Source of the DNA: Sulfurifustis variabilis
GTDB lineage: Bacteria; Pseudomonadota; Gammaproteobacteria; Acidiferrobacterales; Sulfurifustaceae
DNA: 64,000 bases
Reading direction: 5' to 3'
NCBI RefSeq assembly: GCF_002355415.1
Contig: NZ_AP014936.1
Coordinates: forward strand, 744,001 to 808,000
In this document: positions 8,275 through 15,937 of the stretch, in pieces
How the letters are laid out: every line of letters begins with the position of its first letter
Numbering within the stretch: the stretch's first letter is position 1
Position numbers and translations under genes: made by a program
The notes under the pieces: generated by a model
Told to the model about the DNA's origin: nothing
Databases searched by the model: none
What the model saw: only the letters and a program-made list of their open reading frames with translations

Positions 8275-8772
8275 CTACCCGCCGGCGAGGTAACCTGACC
8301 GCGCCAGCCGATAAACGAAGCACTCGTCCTGGCCGAAGCGGCGCCGCTCGACGAACCGGAAACCGAGGCGCTCGTAAAACCGATGGGCGCGTACGTTGTC
8401 CGCGAGCGGATCGACGAGAACCGCGGACACCGCCGGATCCCGGAAGCACCGTGCGAGCGCCAGGCGCATCATCTCCGTCCCGTAGCCCCTTCCCAGATCG
8501 GCCTCCTCGCCGATCCAGATGTCGACGGCGCGAAGGCCGGGCGGGACGTCGCCCCAGTAGCGGCTCTCCTCGAGCGCCGGGTCGATGATCTGGACGAAAC
8601 CGACGGGCCGTCCGTCCGCCTCGGCGATCAGCTGCTCCCGCCAGCCGGGGGACCGTCCGAGCTCGACCTCCCATGCCCAGTCGTCGTTGGGATCCGCGGC
8701 GAGGACATGGGGCTTCTCGTCCCAGCGCCGCAGCAACGACAGATCCGCGGGAGCCGCGGGGCGCAGCCGCAT
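8275..8772 (-). CDS. GNAT-family N-acetyltransferase (AAC(6')-like)
   Basis: The product is 165 aa with the GNAT acetyl-CoA-binding motif A around GEEADLGRGYGTEMMRLALA (Q/RxxGxG/A as LGRGYG) and the C-terminal FYERLGFRFVERR. Homologues are often named aminoglycoside 6'-acetyltransferase-like, but the substrate cannot be predicted from sequence. Its ATG overlaps the stop of the DUF1772 gene by one base (TGATG), so translation is probably coupled. Confidence 0.87.
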   Translation of the reverse strand: MRLRPAAPADLSLLRRWDEKPHVLAADPNDDWAWEVELGRSPGWREQLIAEADGRPVGFVQIIDPALEESRYWGDVPPGLRAVDIWIGEEADLGRGYGTEMMRLALARCFRDPAVSAVLVDPLADNVRAHRFYERLGFRFVERRRFGQDECFVYRLARSGYLAGG

Positions 8773-9242
8773 CACGCGCCCAGGGCGACGGCAGCGCACG
8801 CCGTCGACGTCATCGAAGCGACGGTCCGGACGTGGTTCCAGCGCGTCCACTCGCGGACATACGTGCGCCAGTACCCGGCGGCTTCCGCCGATTCCGGGTC
8901 GAGGCGGGCGAGCCGTTCGTTCCGCGGCACGTTGAACGCCAGGGTCACGCCGAACGAACCGACGAGGTAGAGCAGCCCCGATGCCAACAGCCAGGGAGCG
9001 CGGGGCGAGCCCCAGGACAGGAGCGATGCGGCCAGACCCGCGAGCGACAACAGCGCGGTACCCATGAACAGGCCCAGGAAGAGCGGATTCAGGACAACGA
9101 CGTTGATCCGCTGCATGGCGGCAACGCCCTGGCCGGCGGAAAGCCCGGCGAGCGCGCGCATCACGAAGGCGGAGAAGGCGAAGAACACTCCGCCGATCGT
9201 GCCGGCACCGACACAAACGAGCAGCGCGAGCGCGGCGGTCAT
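8772..9242 (-). CDS. DUF1772 integral membrane protein
   Basis: The product is 156 aa with four predicted transmembrane segments (for example ALALLVCVGAGTIGGVFFAF and the segment around ASGLLYLVGSFGVTLAF). It has the NVPRNERLARLDPES motif and the YVREWTRWNHVR motif typical of DUF1772 (anthrone-oxygenase-like) proteins. The function is unknown. It forms a coupled pair with the downstream acetyltransferase gene. Confidence 0.88.
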   Translation of the reverse strand: MTAALALLVCVGAGTIGGVFFAFSAFVMRALAGLSAGQGVAAMQRINVVVLNPLFLGLFMGTALLSLAGLAASLLSWGSPRAPWLLASGLLYLVGSFGVTLAFNVPRNERLARLDPESAEAAGYWRTYVREWTRWNHVRTVASMTSTACAAVALGA

Positions 9243-9270
9243 GCCGGGAGCCCCGTTCGAATCCCAAGGC

Positions 9271-9435
9271 CTAGGTGCCGTACGTGAGGCCGACCGAGCC
9301 GGATGGCATCGGCTTCGCCCCGAGCAGCTTCAGCGGATGTCGCTCCGCGGCGATGATCTTTCGCAAGGCGCCCTCCTTCAAGTGCGTCCGCAGGGCTAGG
9401 CTGCCGGTCGGCGTGACCGGCCCGTCTCTGGTCAT
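9271..9435 (-). CDS. Possible 54-aa ORF of unknown function
   Basis: An open frame of 54 codons contains ALRKIIAAERHPLKLLGAKP. It has no clear ribosome site and I do not recognise the product. It may be a gene remnant or chance, and is listed because it is the only candidate in the 285-bp gap between the DUF1772 gene and the next membrane-protein gene. Confidence 0.25.
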   Translation of the reverse strand: MTRDGPVTPTGSLALRTHLKEGALRKIIAAERHPLKLLGAKPMPSGSVGLTYGT

Positions 9436-9527
9436 CTATCGGACGAACGAGGGCTCGCGAGATCGACAAACCGGGAGATCCGTAGAGGTTACTGTGAACA
9501 CCGCGGCCGCCCCACGCACCGCGGTCC

Positions 9528-9761
9528 CTAAATGTCATGTCGCCGTTCTCTGACTAGATACTTCAAAAATACTTTGTAGGAGAGCCAAGCCGGAACTCCG
9601 AGAACCCCGGCCCAGATTGAGAGAGCCACAGGTACGCGAAGCACCTTTGGCAGTAGATCGGAATGCGGTCCAACCAATAGCAGCCCAAGGAAAAGACCTG
9701 CTGTTGCCATCACGGCTCCTGTGCCGACAAAGACTGCAACGCTGGCGATCCACTTAGTCAA
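9528..9761 (-). CDS. Small two-span membrane protein, unknown
   Basis: The product is 77 aa with two hydrophobic segments (AVFVGTGAVMATAGLFLGLL and ALSIWAGVLGVPAWLSY) and a basic C-terminus. I do not recognise the family. It lies 36 bp downstream of the next membrane-protein gene on the same strand, so the two may be co-expressed. Codon use is less GC-biased than in the surrounding genes, which suggests acquisition. Confidence 0.6.
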   Translation of the reverse strand: MTKWIASVAVFVGTGAVMATAGLFLGLLLVGPHSDLLPKVLRVPVALSIWAGVLGVPAWLSYKVFLKYLVRERRHDI

Positions 9762-9797
9762 AGAAACAACCTGTGTTTTGCGGTCCAGATGGAAGGG

Positions 9798-10451
9798 TCA
9801 GCCGGCATACGCGCGGGCTAGCCACATGCCGCCGAATGCCAGCGAAAGCGAACCGGCGACGATTTGAAGAAGTCCCAGGAATGCTTTGATTTCGCCTGCT
9901 TGATGTCCCTCGCGCAGCACCACTCGCTGAATACGGGGAGACGTTCGAACGGCAGTCGCCAGAGCAAAAAGCGCTAACAGAGCCAGAACGGAAAATAAAC
10001 CGGGTCCCCGGGATTGAAGCGGAGCCGACCCGTCGAGCATGAACAGGACATTCCAGAGGGCGATGACGGCAATGACTACGCTCCATCGAATCGGGAAACC
10101 GGGAGCTCTTGCAGCAGGCCGGCCACTGGGTGAGAACCCGATTTGCCGAAGCTCCGCTAGAACTCTGTCCCTGTTGCCCATGCACCAGAAGACGATCTTC
10201 CCGGGGTAGTCGGCACGGTTGTGATTGATGCGAAGGCCGCTCGCCAGCAGCGGAATGGAGCCGTAGGGTTCAACGGACACGACCTGCGATGGGCTGAACT
10301 CGTAGGTGCCCAGGCTTGCGAGACTGAGTTTGTCTGCGCTCATGGTGAGCTTCGCGAATGGCCACGACGCATTGACCCACCCGATCCGTGCACCGCCCCG
10401 GAACGAGCCTCCCTGGCGGCGAACGACAAAGTTTCTTTCTGGTTTCATCAT
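9798..10451 (-). CDS. Membrane protein with N-terminal cytoplasmic domain, unknown
   Basis: The product is 217 aa. The first ~120 residues are soluble and beta-rich (WPFAKLTMSADKLSLASLGTYEF then SPSQVVSVEPY), resembling a small PH-like membrane-associated domain. Three hydrophobic segments follow (FPIRWSVVIAVIALWNVLFM, LFSVLALLALFALATAV and IVAGSLSLAFGGMWLA). The ATG at 10451 has GGGGA upstream, whereas the longer frame to 10703 lacks domain-like sequence. The function is unknown. Confidence 0.65.
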   Translation of the reverse strand: MMKPERNFVVRRQGGSFRGGARIGWVNASWPFAKLTMSADKLSLASLGTYEFSPSQVVSVEPYGSIPLLASGLRINHNRADYPGKIVFWCMGNRDRVLAELRQIGFSPSGRPAARAPGFPIRWSVVIAVIALWNVLFMLDGSAPLQSRGPGLFSVLALLALFALATAVRTSPRIQRVVLREGHQAGEIKAFLGLLQIVAGSLSLAFGGMWLARAYAG

Positions 10452-10798
10452 TCCCCGTTCGTCAACGTACTTGAGTACACCAGATCGATTCGGGAACCTG
10501 GCGCGATGCGCGGACCGCCTTCCGAGTCCAGCTTCTTTTTCTTTCAAATGCAAGGCAGAAGCGCGACTGACCCGGGAAAGGGCAACGGAATGACCGTTCC
10601 TGATCCTGACCCGCAAGCACGAACGTCCTGCCTGGGGGCAGTCTGATTTGAGCGCAGACCGAACTTTGATCGAGCGGTTTCGTTCGGGACACGTACTAAC
10701 CAAAAAAGCGGTTCAGGGATGTCGATTTAGCTCTGTCTCGAGCGTCTAGTCTGTGATCGGACCCTCAACGAGCCATACAGCAGAGGAGAAATCTTCCC
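10452..10798. other. Intergenic region without a supported gene
   Basis: This stretch separates the leftward membrane-protein genes from the rightward GST pseudogene. I see no attC, RNA gene or convincing frame. A ribosome site (AGGAG) for the GST gene lies at its right end. Confidence 0.6.
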
Positions 10799-11451
10799 AT
10801 GACCCCCACCATCACCGCCTTTGAACGGTCGCCTGATCGCGGCAGGGGACTTGCGCGTGATATGCGCGTTCGCTGGGCGTTCGAAGAAGTGGGTCGACCT
10901 TACGACGTTCGTCTCGTTTCGTTCGGTGCGATGAAAGAACCGGCGCATCGCGCGCTTCATCCTTTCGGGCAGATTCCGACCTATGAAGAAGGCGATTTTG
11001 TCCTGTTCGAGTCGGGGGCAATCGTGTTCCATATCGCAGAGCGCCATGCGGGCCTGCTGCCTGACGATGCGAATGCCCGGGCGCGCGCGATTACCTGGAT
11101 GTTCGCCGCGCTCAACACGGTCGAGCCGCCGATCCTCGATCTTCAAAACACCAGGCTCCTGGAGGGCGACGAGAGCTGGTTCGAACAGCGCCTGCCTGCG
11201 GTCGAGGATCGCATACGTGTCCGGCTGGGCGAGCTTTCCGTCCATCGAGCCAGTCGGCATCGCCGAGGCGAGTGATGATGGTGTCCGTGCTGCTGAGGTT
11301 GAAAGCGTCGGGGATGCTGGACGAGTATCCCGGGCTTTCCGCCTATGTCGCCCGCGGCGAAGCGCGCCCTGCCTACAAGCGCGCTTTCGCCGCTCAATTG
11401 GCGGTTTTCACCGGCAAGTCGCCGACGGGCCGATCATGCGGAGCGAGGTGA
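10799..11451 (+). pseudogene. Glutathione S-transferase gene broken by a short inversion and frameshift
   Basis: The first part encodes a GST N-terminal thioredoxin fold and the start of the helical domain (MRVRWAFEEVGRPYDVRLVS, then HPFGQIPTYEEGDFVLFESG). It reads to a premature stop at 11275. The GST C-terminal helices resume in another frame (MMVSVLLRLKASGMLDEYPG, then LSAYVARGEARPAYKRAF) to 11451. Between them, about 11237-11270, the + strand is nonsense, but its reverse complement encodes GDADWLDG, exactly what belongs there in this GST family. So a roughly 33-bp segment appears inverted, with a small loss beside it. Inactive unless the inversion reverts. Confidence 0.75.
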
Positions 11452-11485
11452 CGTCTTACGTGCCTAACCTTGAGGAATGCGGCCC

Positions 11486-11881
11486 ATGAGCACCGAAATC
11501 GAAGCACTCAAGCGACTTTTCGCTGCGATCAATTGCAACGACTTGCGGGCCGTCACCAAGGATTTCAATCCGGAGATCGTGCGCATTGAACCCGAGGGCT
11601 TTCCAACAGCCGGCACCTATCGCGGTATTGCGGAAGTGCAAGAGCACATCATGAAAGGACGCGGGACCTGGGCCGAAGGGACCTGCGAGCCCGAGAAGTT
11701 CCTGGAGAATGGAGATAAGGTGGTCGTGTACCTCCATGCCTGGGTCCGCCTGAAAGCCTCGACCGAATGGGTTGGCGGCCGATTCGCCGATGGCTTCGTG
11801 TTCCGTAACGGCAAGATCGTCCAATATCTCTCTTTCGGGGAACGCGCGGAGGCCCTAAAGTGGGCCGGCATCAAAGACTAA
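11486..11881 (+). CDS. SnoaL-like (NTF2-fold) protein
   Basis: The product is 131 aa with the cone-shaped NTF2/SnoaL fold. Recognisable parts are the opening helices (IEALKRLFAAINCNDL), EGFPTAGTYRGIAEVQEHI, and the final strands WVGGRFADGFVFRNGKIVQY. Members bind or isomerise small hydrophobic ligands; this one is unassigned. The ATG at 11486 has GAGGA about 9 bp upstream. It lies on the + strand, just outside the most distal recognisable attC of the integron, so it is probably not a cassette gene. Confidence 0.8.
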   Translation: MSTEIEALKRLFAAINCNDLRAVTKDFNPEIVRIEPEGFPTAGTYRGIAEVQEHIMKGRGTWAEGTCEPEKFLENGDKVVVYLHAWVRLKASTEWVGGRFADGFVFRNGKIVQYLSFGERAEALKWAGIKD

Positions 11882-11918
11882 AAGGCGGTTTGCGTCAAAT
11901 TGCACGGTGTGTCTCCTC

Positions 11919-11982
11919 GCCTCGCAATCGTTGAGCGGCGCGCTGCCGTTTAGCGCGCCCGCTCTCGAATGCTTTGTCAGGC
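11919..11982 (-). other. attC site 6 (degenerate, distal)
   Basis: On the - strand the 64-bp site begins GCCTGAC and ends GCGAGGC, with the inner GCCGCTCAACG typical of attC. Both end boxes carry one or two mismatches to RYYYAAC and GTTRRRY. It follows the stop of the 79-aa cassette gene. Confidence 0.6.
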
Positions 11983-11989
11983 ATCTGAT

Positions 11990-12229
11990 TCACGATGAGC
12001 TCGAAGGCGGGCGGTCGTCGTGAACATTACGCCAAATCGCCACAGATGCAGCGACCGCCCCCGCGATGATTGTTGAATAGACGACAGCGACAAAAAAGGT
12101 GTACCAGACGCCATATGAGTCGCACTTGTTGGCAATCTCGCAGTACCGCTCGACCCCAAACGTTGGCAACAAGCTGACACCAAATATCAGCCAGAACAGC
12201 GTCGCCAAACGTTTCCGAGCAGTTGTCAT
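11990..12229 (-). CDS. Cassette gene: small two-span membrane protein
   Basis: The product is 79 aa with two hydrophobic segments (LATLFWLIFGVSLLPTF and FFVAVVYSTIIAGAVAASVA) separated by a cysteine-containing loop (ERYCEIANKCDSYG). I do not recognise the family; the two cysteines could form a periplasmic disulphide. The attC begins a few bases after the stop codon, the usual compact layout of a gene cassette. Confidence 0.65.
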   Translation of the reverse strand: MTTARKRLATLFWLIFGVSLLPTFGVERYCEIANKCDSYGVWYTFFVAVVYSTIIAGAVAASVAIWRNVHDDRPPSSSS

Positions 12230-12233
12230 AGAT

Positions 12234-12311
12234 GCCTACCGTTGGCGCGAAGCGGAGGGCGAAAGCGGACGAAGCCAGCTTTTGACCATGCGCTCCAGCA
12301 ACGGGTTGGAC
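12234..12311 (-). other. attC site 5
   Basis: On the - strand this 78-bp site starts GTCCAAC and ends GGTAGGC, with an inner arm containing CTTCGTCCGC. It lies directly after the glyoxalase-like cassette gene. The terminal boxes fit with one mismatch. Confidence 0.7.
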
Positions 12312-12327
12312 ACCAATGCTTCAGTTC

Positions 12328-12804
12328 TCAATGCTTACGGCTCATGGGATTCGCTCGGGAAGCCTGCTGCCCGAGCTGTTGGGCGAGCCCGATGAGTATT
12401 CCTTCGGGACCCCGGATGTAGCAGAGCCGATACATGTCTTCATACTGGACCACTTTGCCGACGAGCGTCGCGCCGCGTTTGCCGAGTCGGGCGAGCGTAT
12501 CGTCGATGTCCTCCACGGTGAACATGACGCGCAGGTAGCCGAGAGCGTTCACCGGCGCGCTGCGGTGATCGGCGACGACGGTCGGCGCGAGGAAGCGGGA
12601 GAGCTCGATTCGGCTGTGACCGTCCGGCGTACGCATCATCGCAATCTCGACGCGCATGTCGCGCAATCCGGTGACGCCATCCGCCCAGTCTCCTTCGACC
12701 GGGACGCGCCCCTCGAGCTCTAGACCCAGTTCGGTGAAGAACTCAATGGCGGCATCGATGTCTTCCACCACGATGCCGACGTTGTCCATGCGTTTGACCG
12801 TCAT
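12328..12804 (-). CDS. Cassette gene: VOC/glyoxalase-like protein
   Basis: The product is 158 aa in the glyoxalase/bleomycin-resistance (VOC) fold. It has MDNVGIVVEDIDAAIEFFTE, LELEGRVPVEGDW and the second half GYLRVMFTVEDIDDTLARL. Metal-ligand-like H/E residues are present, but the substrate is unknown. VOC proteins are among the more common recognisable integron cassette products. It is followed immediately by attC site 5. Confidence 0.88.
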   Translation of the reverse strand: MTVKRMDNVGIVVEDIDAAIEFFTELGLELEGRVPVEGDWADGVTGLRDMRVEIAMMRTPDGHSRIELSRFLAPTVVADHRSAPVNALGYLRVMFTVEDIDDTLARLGKRGATLVGKVVQYEDMYRLCYIRGPEGILIGLAQQLGQQASRANPMSRKH

Positions 12805-12818
12805 CAGGTCTCCTTGGC

Positions 12819-12885
12819 GTCTGTCGGTCCGGTTGAGCTGCCGAAGGGCAGCGACCGCGAGGTCAGCTCGAACCTGTGGTTATGC
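12819..12885 (-). other. attC site 4 (degenerate)
   Basis: On the - strand the site begins GCATAAC and ends GACAGAC, enclosing a palindromic stretch with GAGCTGACC and GGCAGCTCAACC. Both ends deviate slightly from consensus. It bounds the cassette containing the reversed 93-aa gene. Confidence 0.55.
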
Positions 12886-13136
12886 GGGTCAGGACTAACA
12901 GCGGCAATTTCCTCGATAGTGCCCACAAAGACCATCCCTCGTAAAGTGATTTGAATCACAAACACCAGTCATTTGATCTTGACGATTCGAAGGTAAACCA
13001 GAAGGACTTCCGACCGACAATTGAGGCACTCAATGCCATGCAGTAAGCTACTATTCACTTGGACCGAAGTGTCGGGTGAGTCACAGCGGCCCGGAAAACC
13101 GGCCCCAAATACGACGCAGGAGATGGGTGGGCAGTC

Positions 13137-13418
13137 ATGAGCAAGCGCTTCCTGAGGTGGGCTGAGACCTGGATCGAAGAAAACATCCCGCCCGGCGCCA
13201 ATCCCGACATCGAGAGCCACGAAGCGCGGGCAAAGCGGCTGATGGAGAAAATGTTCGCCGAGGCGGCCGCGGCCAACTTCTCGGACGTCGAGACCAAAGA
13301 GGAGCGGGAGCGCATTGCGCCCCTGGTGCTGGCCGCGGTCTCGGACACCACCGATTTCGACTACGATAGCTATACGCTCAAGTATCTACTGGCGCAGGAG
13401 AATGAAGACGGCGACTGA
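13137..13418 (+). CDS. Cassette gene in reverse orientation: 93-aa acidic protein, possibly DUF768-like
   Basis: The product is 93 aa, soluble and rich in E and A (MSKRFLRWAETWIEENIPPG, then EARAKRLMEKMFAEAAAANF). It resembles small DUF768-type proteins of rhizobia, but only weakly. It lies between attC sites 4 and 3 yet reads opposite to the array, so it would need its own promoter, as reversed cassette genes usually do. A GGAG site is found about 15 bp upstream of the ATG. The 219 bp on its right, up to attC 3, show no convincing gene. Confidence 0.6.
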   Translation: MSKRFLRWAETWIEENIPPGANPDIESHEARAKRLMEKMFAEAAAANFSDVETKEERERIAPLVLAAVSDTTDFDYDSYTLKYLLAQENEDGD

Positions 13419-13637
13419 GGCCTGCCGTCCGACTCACTCACACCGGCTCACCAACGCTTCAGCATGGTCCATGGAAAACTCGGGCCAGAGACCAATTTCT
13501 TCGAATTGACGGTACGGCTCTGAAATCCGCGAGATTCCTTAGCGGATCGGAATTGAGCTTTTTCGTCGTGGATGTTCGCCTCGCGGCCAAGGGCAGAACA
13601 GCAACGATGTGGTGGCTCGGTTCTTCATGTTTGTTAC

Positions 13638-13727
13638 GTATAACGCAGAGTTGAGCGGCGCGGGCCGCCGGCATAACAGGAAACAATGTACCGTCTCACC
13701 GCGTCCGCCTCGAACGACGTGTTAGAC
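13638..13727 (-). other. attC site 3
   Basis: On the - strand this 90-bp site starts GTCTAAC and ends GTTATAC, with CACGTCGTTCGAGGCGGACGC on one arm answered by GCGCCGCTCAACTCTGCG on the other. Both end boxes are near-perfect. It overlaps the 3' end of the split cassette gene. Confidence 0.88.
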
Positions 13728-14063
13728 CTGTTTTTGTTTTTTTCTTTTTCATGCCCTTCTTTGCCTTAGCCCATGCTTTTGCTGCCAGTTGCTTGAGCCG
13801 CTTTTGCTCTTTTGGGTCCTTGGGTTTTCTTTCTTGCGGAGGAACCCCGGCCCGATCCGTGGCCTCAACAAGCCGGAAAGAAATTGTTTCCCCTTCCTTT
13901 ACGTCAGGAAGTTGCCAGAACCAGTCTTCGGTTCTATTTCCCGAAGTGACATGAGCTCGCATATATGTGCGCGGGACATTGGCGAGCATGACTGACCTGA
14001 GTCGCTAATTTGTAGCCATTCCGCCCGTGAGTCCCCATCATAACGCCCCAATGGGAGGACTCG

Positions 14064-14327
14064 ATGAAGAAGCGGCACAACGAAGAACAGATCATCCGCA
14101 TCCTGCGGGAGGCCGAGACGACCGGTGTGCAGATCCGCGAGCTCTGCCGGCGGCACAACATCACCGAGCAGACCTTTTTCCGCTGGCGCAACAAGTACGG
14201 CGGGATGGAGGTGTCGGAAGCCCGGCGGCTCAAGACCCTCGAGAGCGAGAATGCCAAGCTCAAGAAACTCGTGGCCGAGCAGCTCCTGGTCATCGAGGGA
14301 CTCAGGGAGTTCTCAGGAAAAAAATGA
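14064..14327 (+). CDS. IS3-family transposase OrfA
   Basis: The product is 87 aa with an N-terminal helix-turn-helix ([36 protein letters not shown]) and a leucine-zipper-like C-terminus ([20 protein letters not shown]). This is standard for OrfA of the IS407 group, which binds the terminal repeats. It ends in GGA AAA AAA TGA; the seven A residues (14318-14324) form a -1 slippery site feeding orfB. Confidence 0.93.
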   Translation: MKKRHNEEQIIRILREAETTGVQIRELCRRHNITEQTFFRWRNKYGGMEVSEARRLKTLESENAKLKKLVAEQLLVIEGLREFSGKK

Positions 14328-15154
14328 CGTCCCCGGCCGGCCGGCGCGAGGCATTGGCGGCGCTTACGAGCCGGGGCGTCTCGAGCCGTGCCGCCTGCCG
14401 TTATCTCGGCTTCAGTCGCCGGGTGCCGCACTACGCGCTCCGGCAACCCGCCAAGGACCGGCTCCTGACGCAGGCGCTGCTCGTGAGCGCCCAGCAGCAT
14501 CCGCGCTTTGGTTATCGGCGCACGTCCGCCTGGCTCGATCTCGGGCTCTGGCGCGTCCGGCGCCTGTGGCGAGAGCTCAAGCTCGCCCTGCCGCGCCGGC
14601 GTCCGCGGCGACGGCGCTGCGGGACCGATATCCGCCTGCCCGGGGCGACCCGGCCGAACCACGTCTGGAGCTACGACTTCGTGCACGACCGCTTGGCGAG
14701 CCAGAAAGCCATACGGCTCCTCTGCGTGATCGACGAGCACACTCGGGAGTGCCTGGCAATCGAGGTAGCGCGCTCCCTCACCTCGCGCGATGTGATCCTG
14801 ACCCTCGGAAGACTCATGCGCCTCTACGGCAAGCCCGAGTTCATCCGCTCCGACCAGGGCGCGGAGTTCACCGCCACTGCCGTGATGCGCTGGCTGCGCG
14901 ATCAGAACGTCGGCCCGGCCTTCATCCCGCCGGGCAAGCCCTGGCGCAACGGCTTCGTGGAGAGCTTCAACGGGAAGCTCCGGGACGAGTGCTTGAACCG
15001 CGAATGGTTCCGGGATCTCGCGGAGGCGAGAACCGTGATCGAGAGCTGGCGCCAGTTCTACAACCACCGCCGCCCGCACAGTGCGCTCGGGTATCGGCCA
15101 CCGGCCGAGGTGCGCGCGGAGCAAGCTAAACTCGTGCTTGGACTCACAGGGTGA
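14324..15154 (+). CDS. IS3-family transposase OrfB (DDE integrase domain)
   Basis: The product is 276 aa, in the -1 frame relative to orfA. Its ATG overlaps the orfA stop (ATGA), so it can be made by frameshifting at A7 as an OrfAB fusion or by coupled restart. The rve-type DDE residues are visible in [21 protein letters not shown] and [16 protein letters not shown], and the C-terminal [16 protein letters not shown] is diagnostic. The gene appears intact. Confidence 0.95.
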   Translation: MTSPAGRREALAALTSRGVSSRAACRYLGFSRRVPHYALRQPAKDRLLTQALLVSAQQHPRFGYRRTSAWLDLGLWRVRRLWRELKLALPRRRPRRRRCGTDIRLPGATRPNHVWSYDFVHDRLASQKAIRLLCVIDEHTRECLAIEVARSLTSRDVILTLGRLMRLYGKPEFIRSDQGAEFTATAVMRWLRDQNVGPAFIPPGKPWRNGFVESFNGKLRDECLNREWFRDLAEARTVIESWRQFYNHRRPHSALGYRPPAEVRAEQAKLVLGLTG

Positions 15155-15376
15155 GTGGCAACAAAAAAGCGACTCAGGTCAGTACGCCGAATTGCCGCTG
15201 TCCCACGCAGTAAAGGGTTCAATCTCAATTCTGTCGGATGATTTTCCGCACAATATTCTTAGAGCGGGGTCGCCATTGTCGGATATGGCTGCATCTGAAA
15301 GAGGCAGCAAGACGGCGACAGCTAGAGAGACGACTCGCAACGGGTTTCGTTTCGCCATGCGCTTAGTGTGGAAGCA

Positions 15377-15442
15377 ATCTAACGCAAAGTTAACCGGCGT
15401 GCGCCGTCGTTGCGCACGTCCCGGTTAAACGACGTGTTATGG
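15377..15442 (-). other. attC site 2
   Basis: On the - strand this 66-bp site begins CCATAAC and ends GTTAGAT. The arms CGTTTAACCGG and CCGGTTAACTTTGCG surround a GCGCAACG/CGGCGCACGC centre. It follows the 126-aa secreted cassette protein. Confidence 0.85.
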
Positions 15443-15452
15443 TGCTCGATCA

Positions 15453-15833
15453 CTACTGTGTCCTGTTAAGAACGCCCCAGGAACACATACGTTGCCCTGG
15501 CTCTTTGTCGAGTTCCGTGCGTTCGTGGCAAATTGTTACTTCGAGTTCAGTGGCACTCTTGAGCTTCATGATTAAGAAGGAGGCTGGACGACGAAGTGAG
15601 CATGGACGCGAAGGAGAGAGCTCGAGGTAGTCACCGTCTCCGTCTCTCTTAAATATGGAATACGGTACCTCTTTGCATTTCCCCCAGCTAAGTTTGTCGG
15701 AACTCACGTTAAGGTCACCGAATTCCCAGTAGCCTTTGGAATAGGGTGTCCAAGTGCCGATAAATGCACCGTCCTCCGACGCTTCAACGGTAAGGACACC
15801 GAAGACGATCAAGATAACCAGTAGTCTATGCAT
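15453..15833 (-). CDS. Cassette gene: secreted 126-aa protein, unknown
   Basis: The product begins with a signal peptide (MHRLLVILIVFGVLTVEAS) followed by a small beta-rich domain (DGAFIGTWTPYSKGYWEFGD, LSWGKCKEVPYSIFKRDGDG). Four cysteines in the mature part could form disulphides. The pattern resembles small lipocalin-like or stress-related periplasmic proteins, but I cannot assign a family. It lies directly before attC 2 and has lower GC than the chromosome, as is common for cassettes. Confidence 0.7.
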   Translation of the reverse strand: MHRLLVILIVFGVLTVEASEDGAFIGTWTPYSKGYWEFGDLNVSSDKLSWGKCKEVPYSIFKRDGDGDYLELSPSRPCSLRRPASFLIMKLKSATELEVTICHERTELDKEPGQRMCSWGVLNRTQ

Positions 15834-15846
15834 ATTGCTTCATGCA

Positions 15847-15936
15847 CCATAACGCGCTGCTGTGCCGCGCCGGCCACGGACACGGCAGGAAACATGGTGC
15901 GCGGTCCCCGGCGTCGGCACGAGCTGCTTGTTATGG
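15847..15936 (-). other. attC site 1 (first in array)
   Basis: On the - strand this 90-bp site begins CCATAAC and ends GTTATGG. AAGCAGCTCGTGCCGACGCC on one arm pairs with GGCGCGGCACAGCAGCGCG on the other. It is the best-preserved site of the array, as expected for the most recently gained cassette. Confidence 0.9.
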
Positions 15937-15937
15937 T

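Larger units (their letters stand above)
13991..15183 (+). mobile_element. IS3-family insertion sequence (IS407-like group)
   Basis: The ends are inverted repeats: ACTGACCTGAGTCGCT at 13991-14006 is matched exactly in reverse at 15168-15183, and similarity continues further inward (TTTGTAGCCA against TTTGTTGCCA). Inside are orfA and orfB, the two-frame transposase of the family, with an A7 slippery run. No exact short target duplication was found beside either repeat, so the true outer base and any duplication remain uncertain. It interrupts the third gene cassette of the integron. Confidence 0.9.
13696..15358 (-). pseudogene. Cassette gene for a secreted protein, split by an IS3-family element
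   Basis: The 5' part (15358 down to 15184, 58 codons) starts MAKRNPLRVVSLAVAVLLPL, a clear signal peptide, and continues to EPFTAWDSGNSA. The 3' part resumes beyond the insertion sequence (13990 down to 13696) with NVPRTYMRAHVTSG, EDWFWQLPDVKEGETISFRL and a very lysine-rich tail ending inside attC 3. Joined, they would give a periplasmic protein of about 155 residues that I do not recognise. The IS sequence interrupts it, so it is inactive as it stands. Confidence 0.75.

Noticed and set aside
8275-8772. Calling the GNAT protein an aminoglycoside acetyltransferase
   Set aside because: Motif A only proves the GNAT fold; substrate specificity is not visible and the neighbour is a DUF1772 protein.
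11462-11468. GCCTAAC before the SnoaL gene as an attC half-site
   Set aside because: No paired GTTRRRY or palindromic arms within 130 bp; a single heptamer is expected by chance.
10799-11881. GST and SnoaL genes as integron cassettes
   Set aside because: No attC-like site flanks either gene on the left or between them, and both read opposite to the array; they are placed outside the integron.
13459-13686. A 75-codon - strand frame in the cassette with the reversed gene
   Set aside because: It overlaps attC 3 and has no ribosome site or domain-like sequence.
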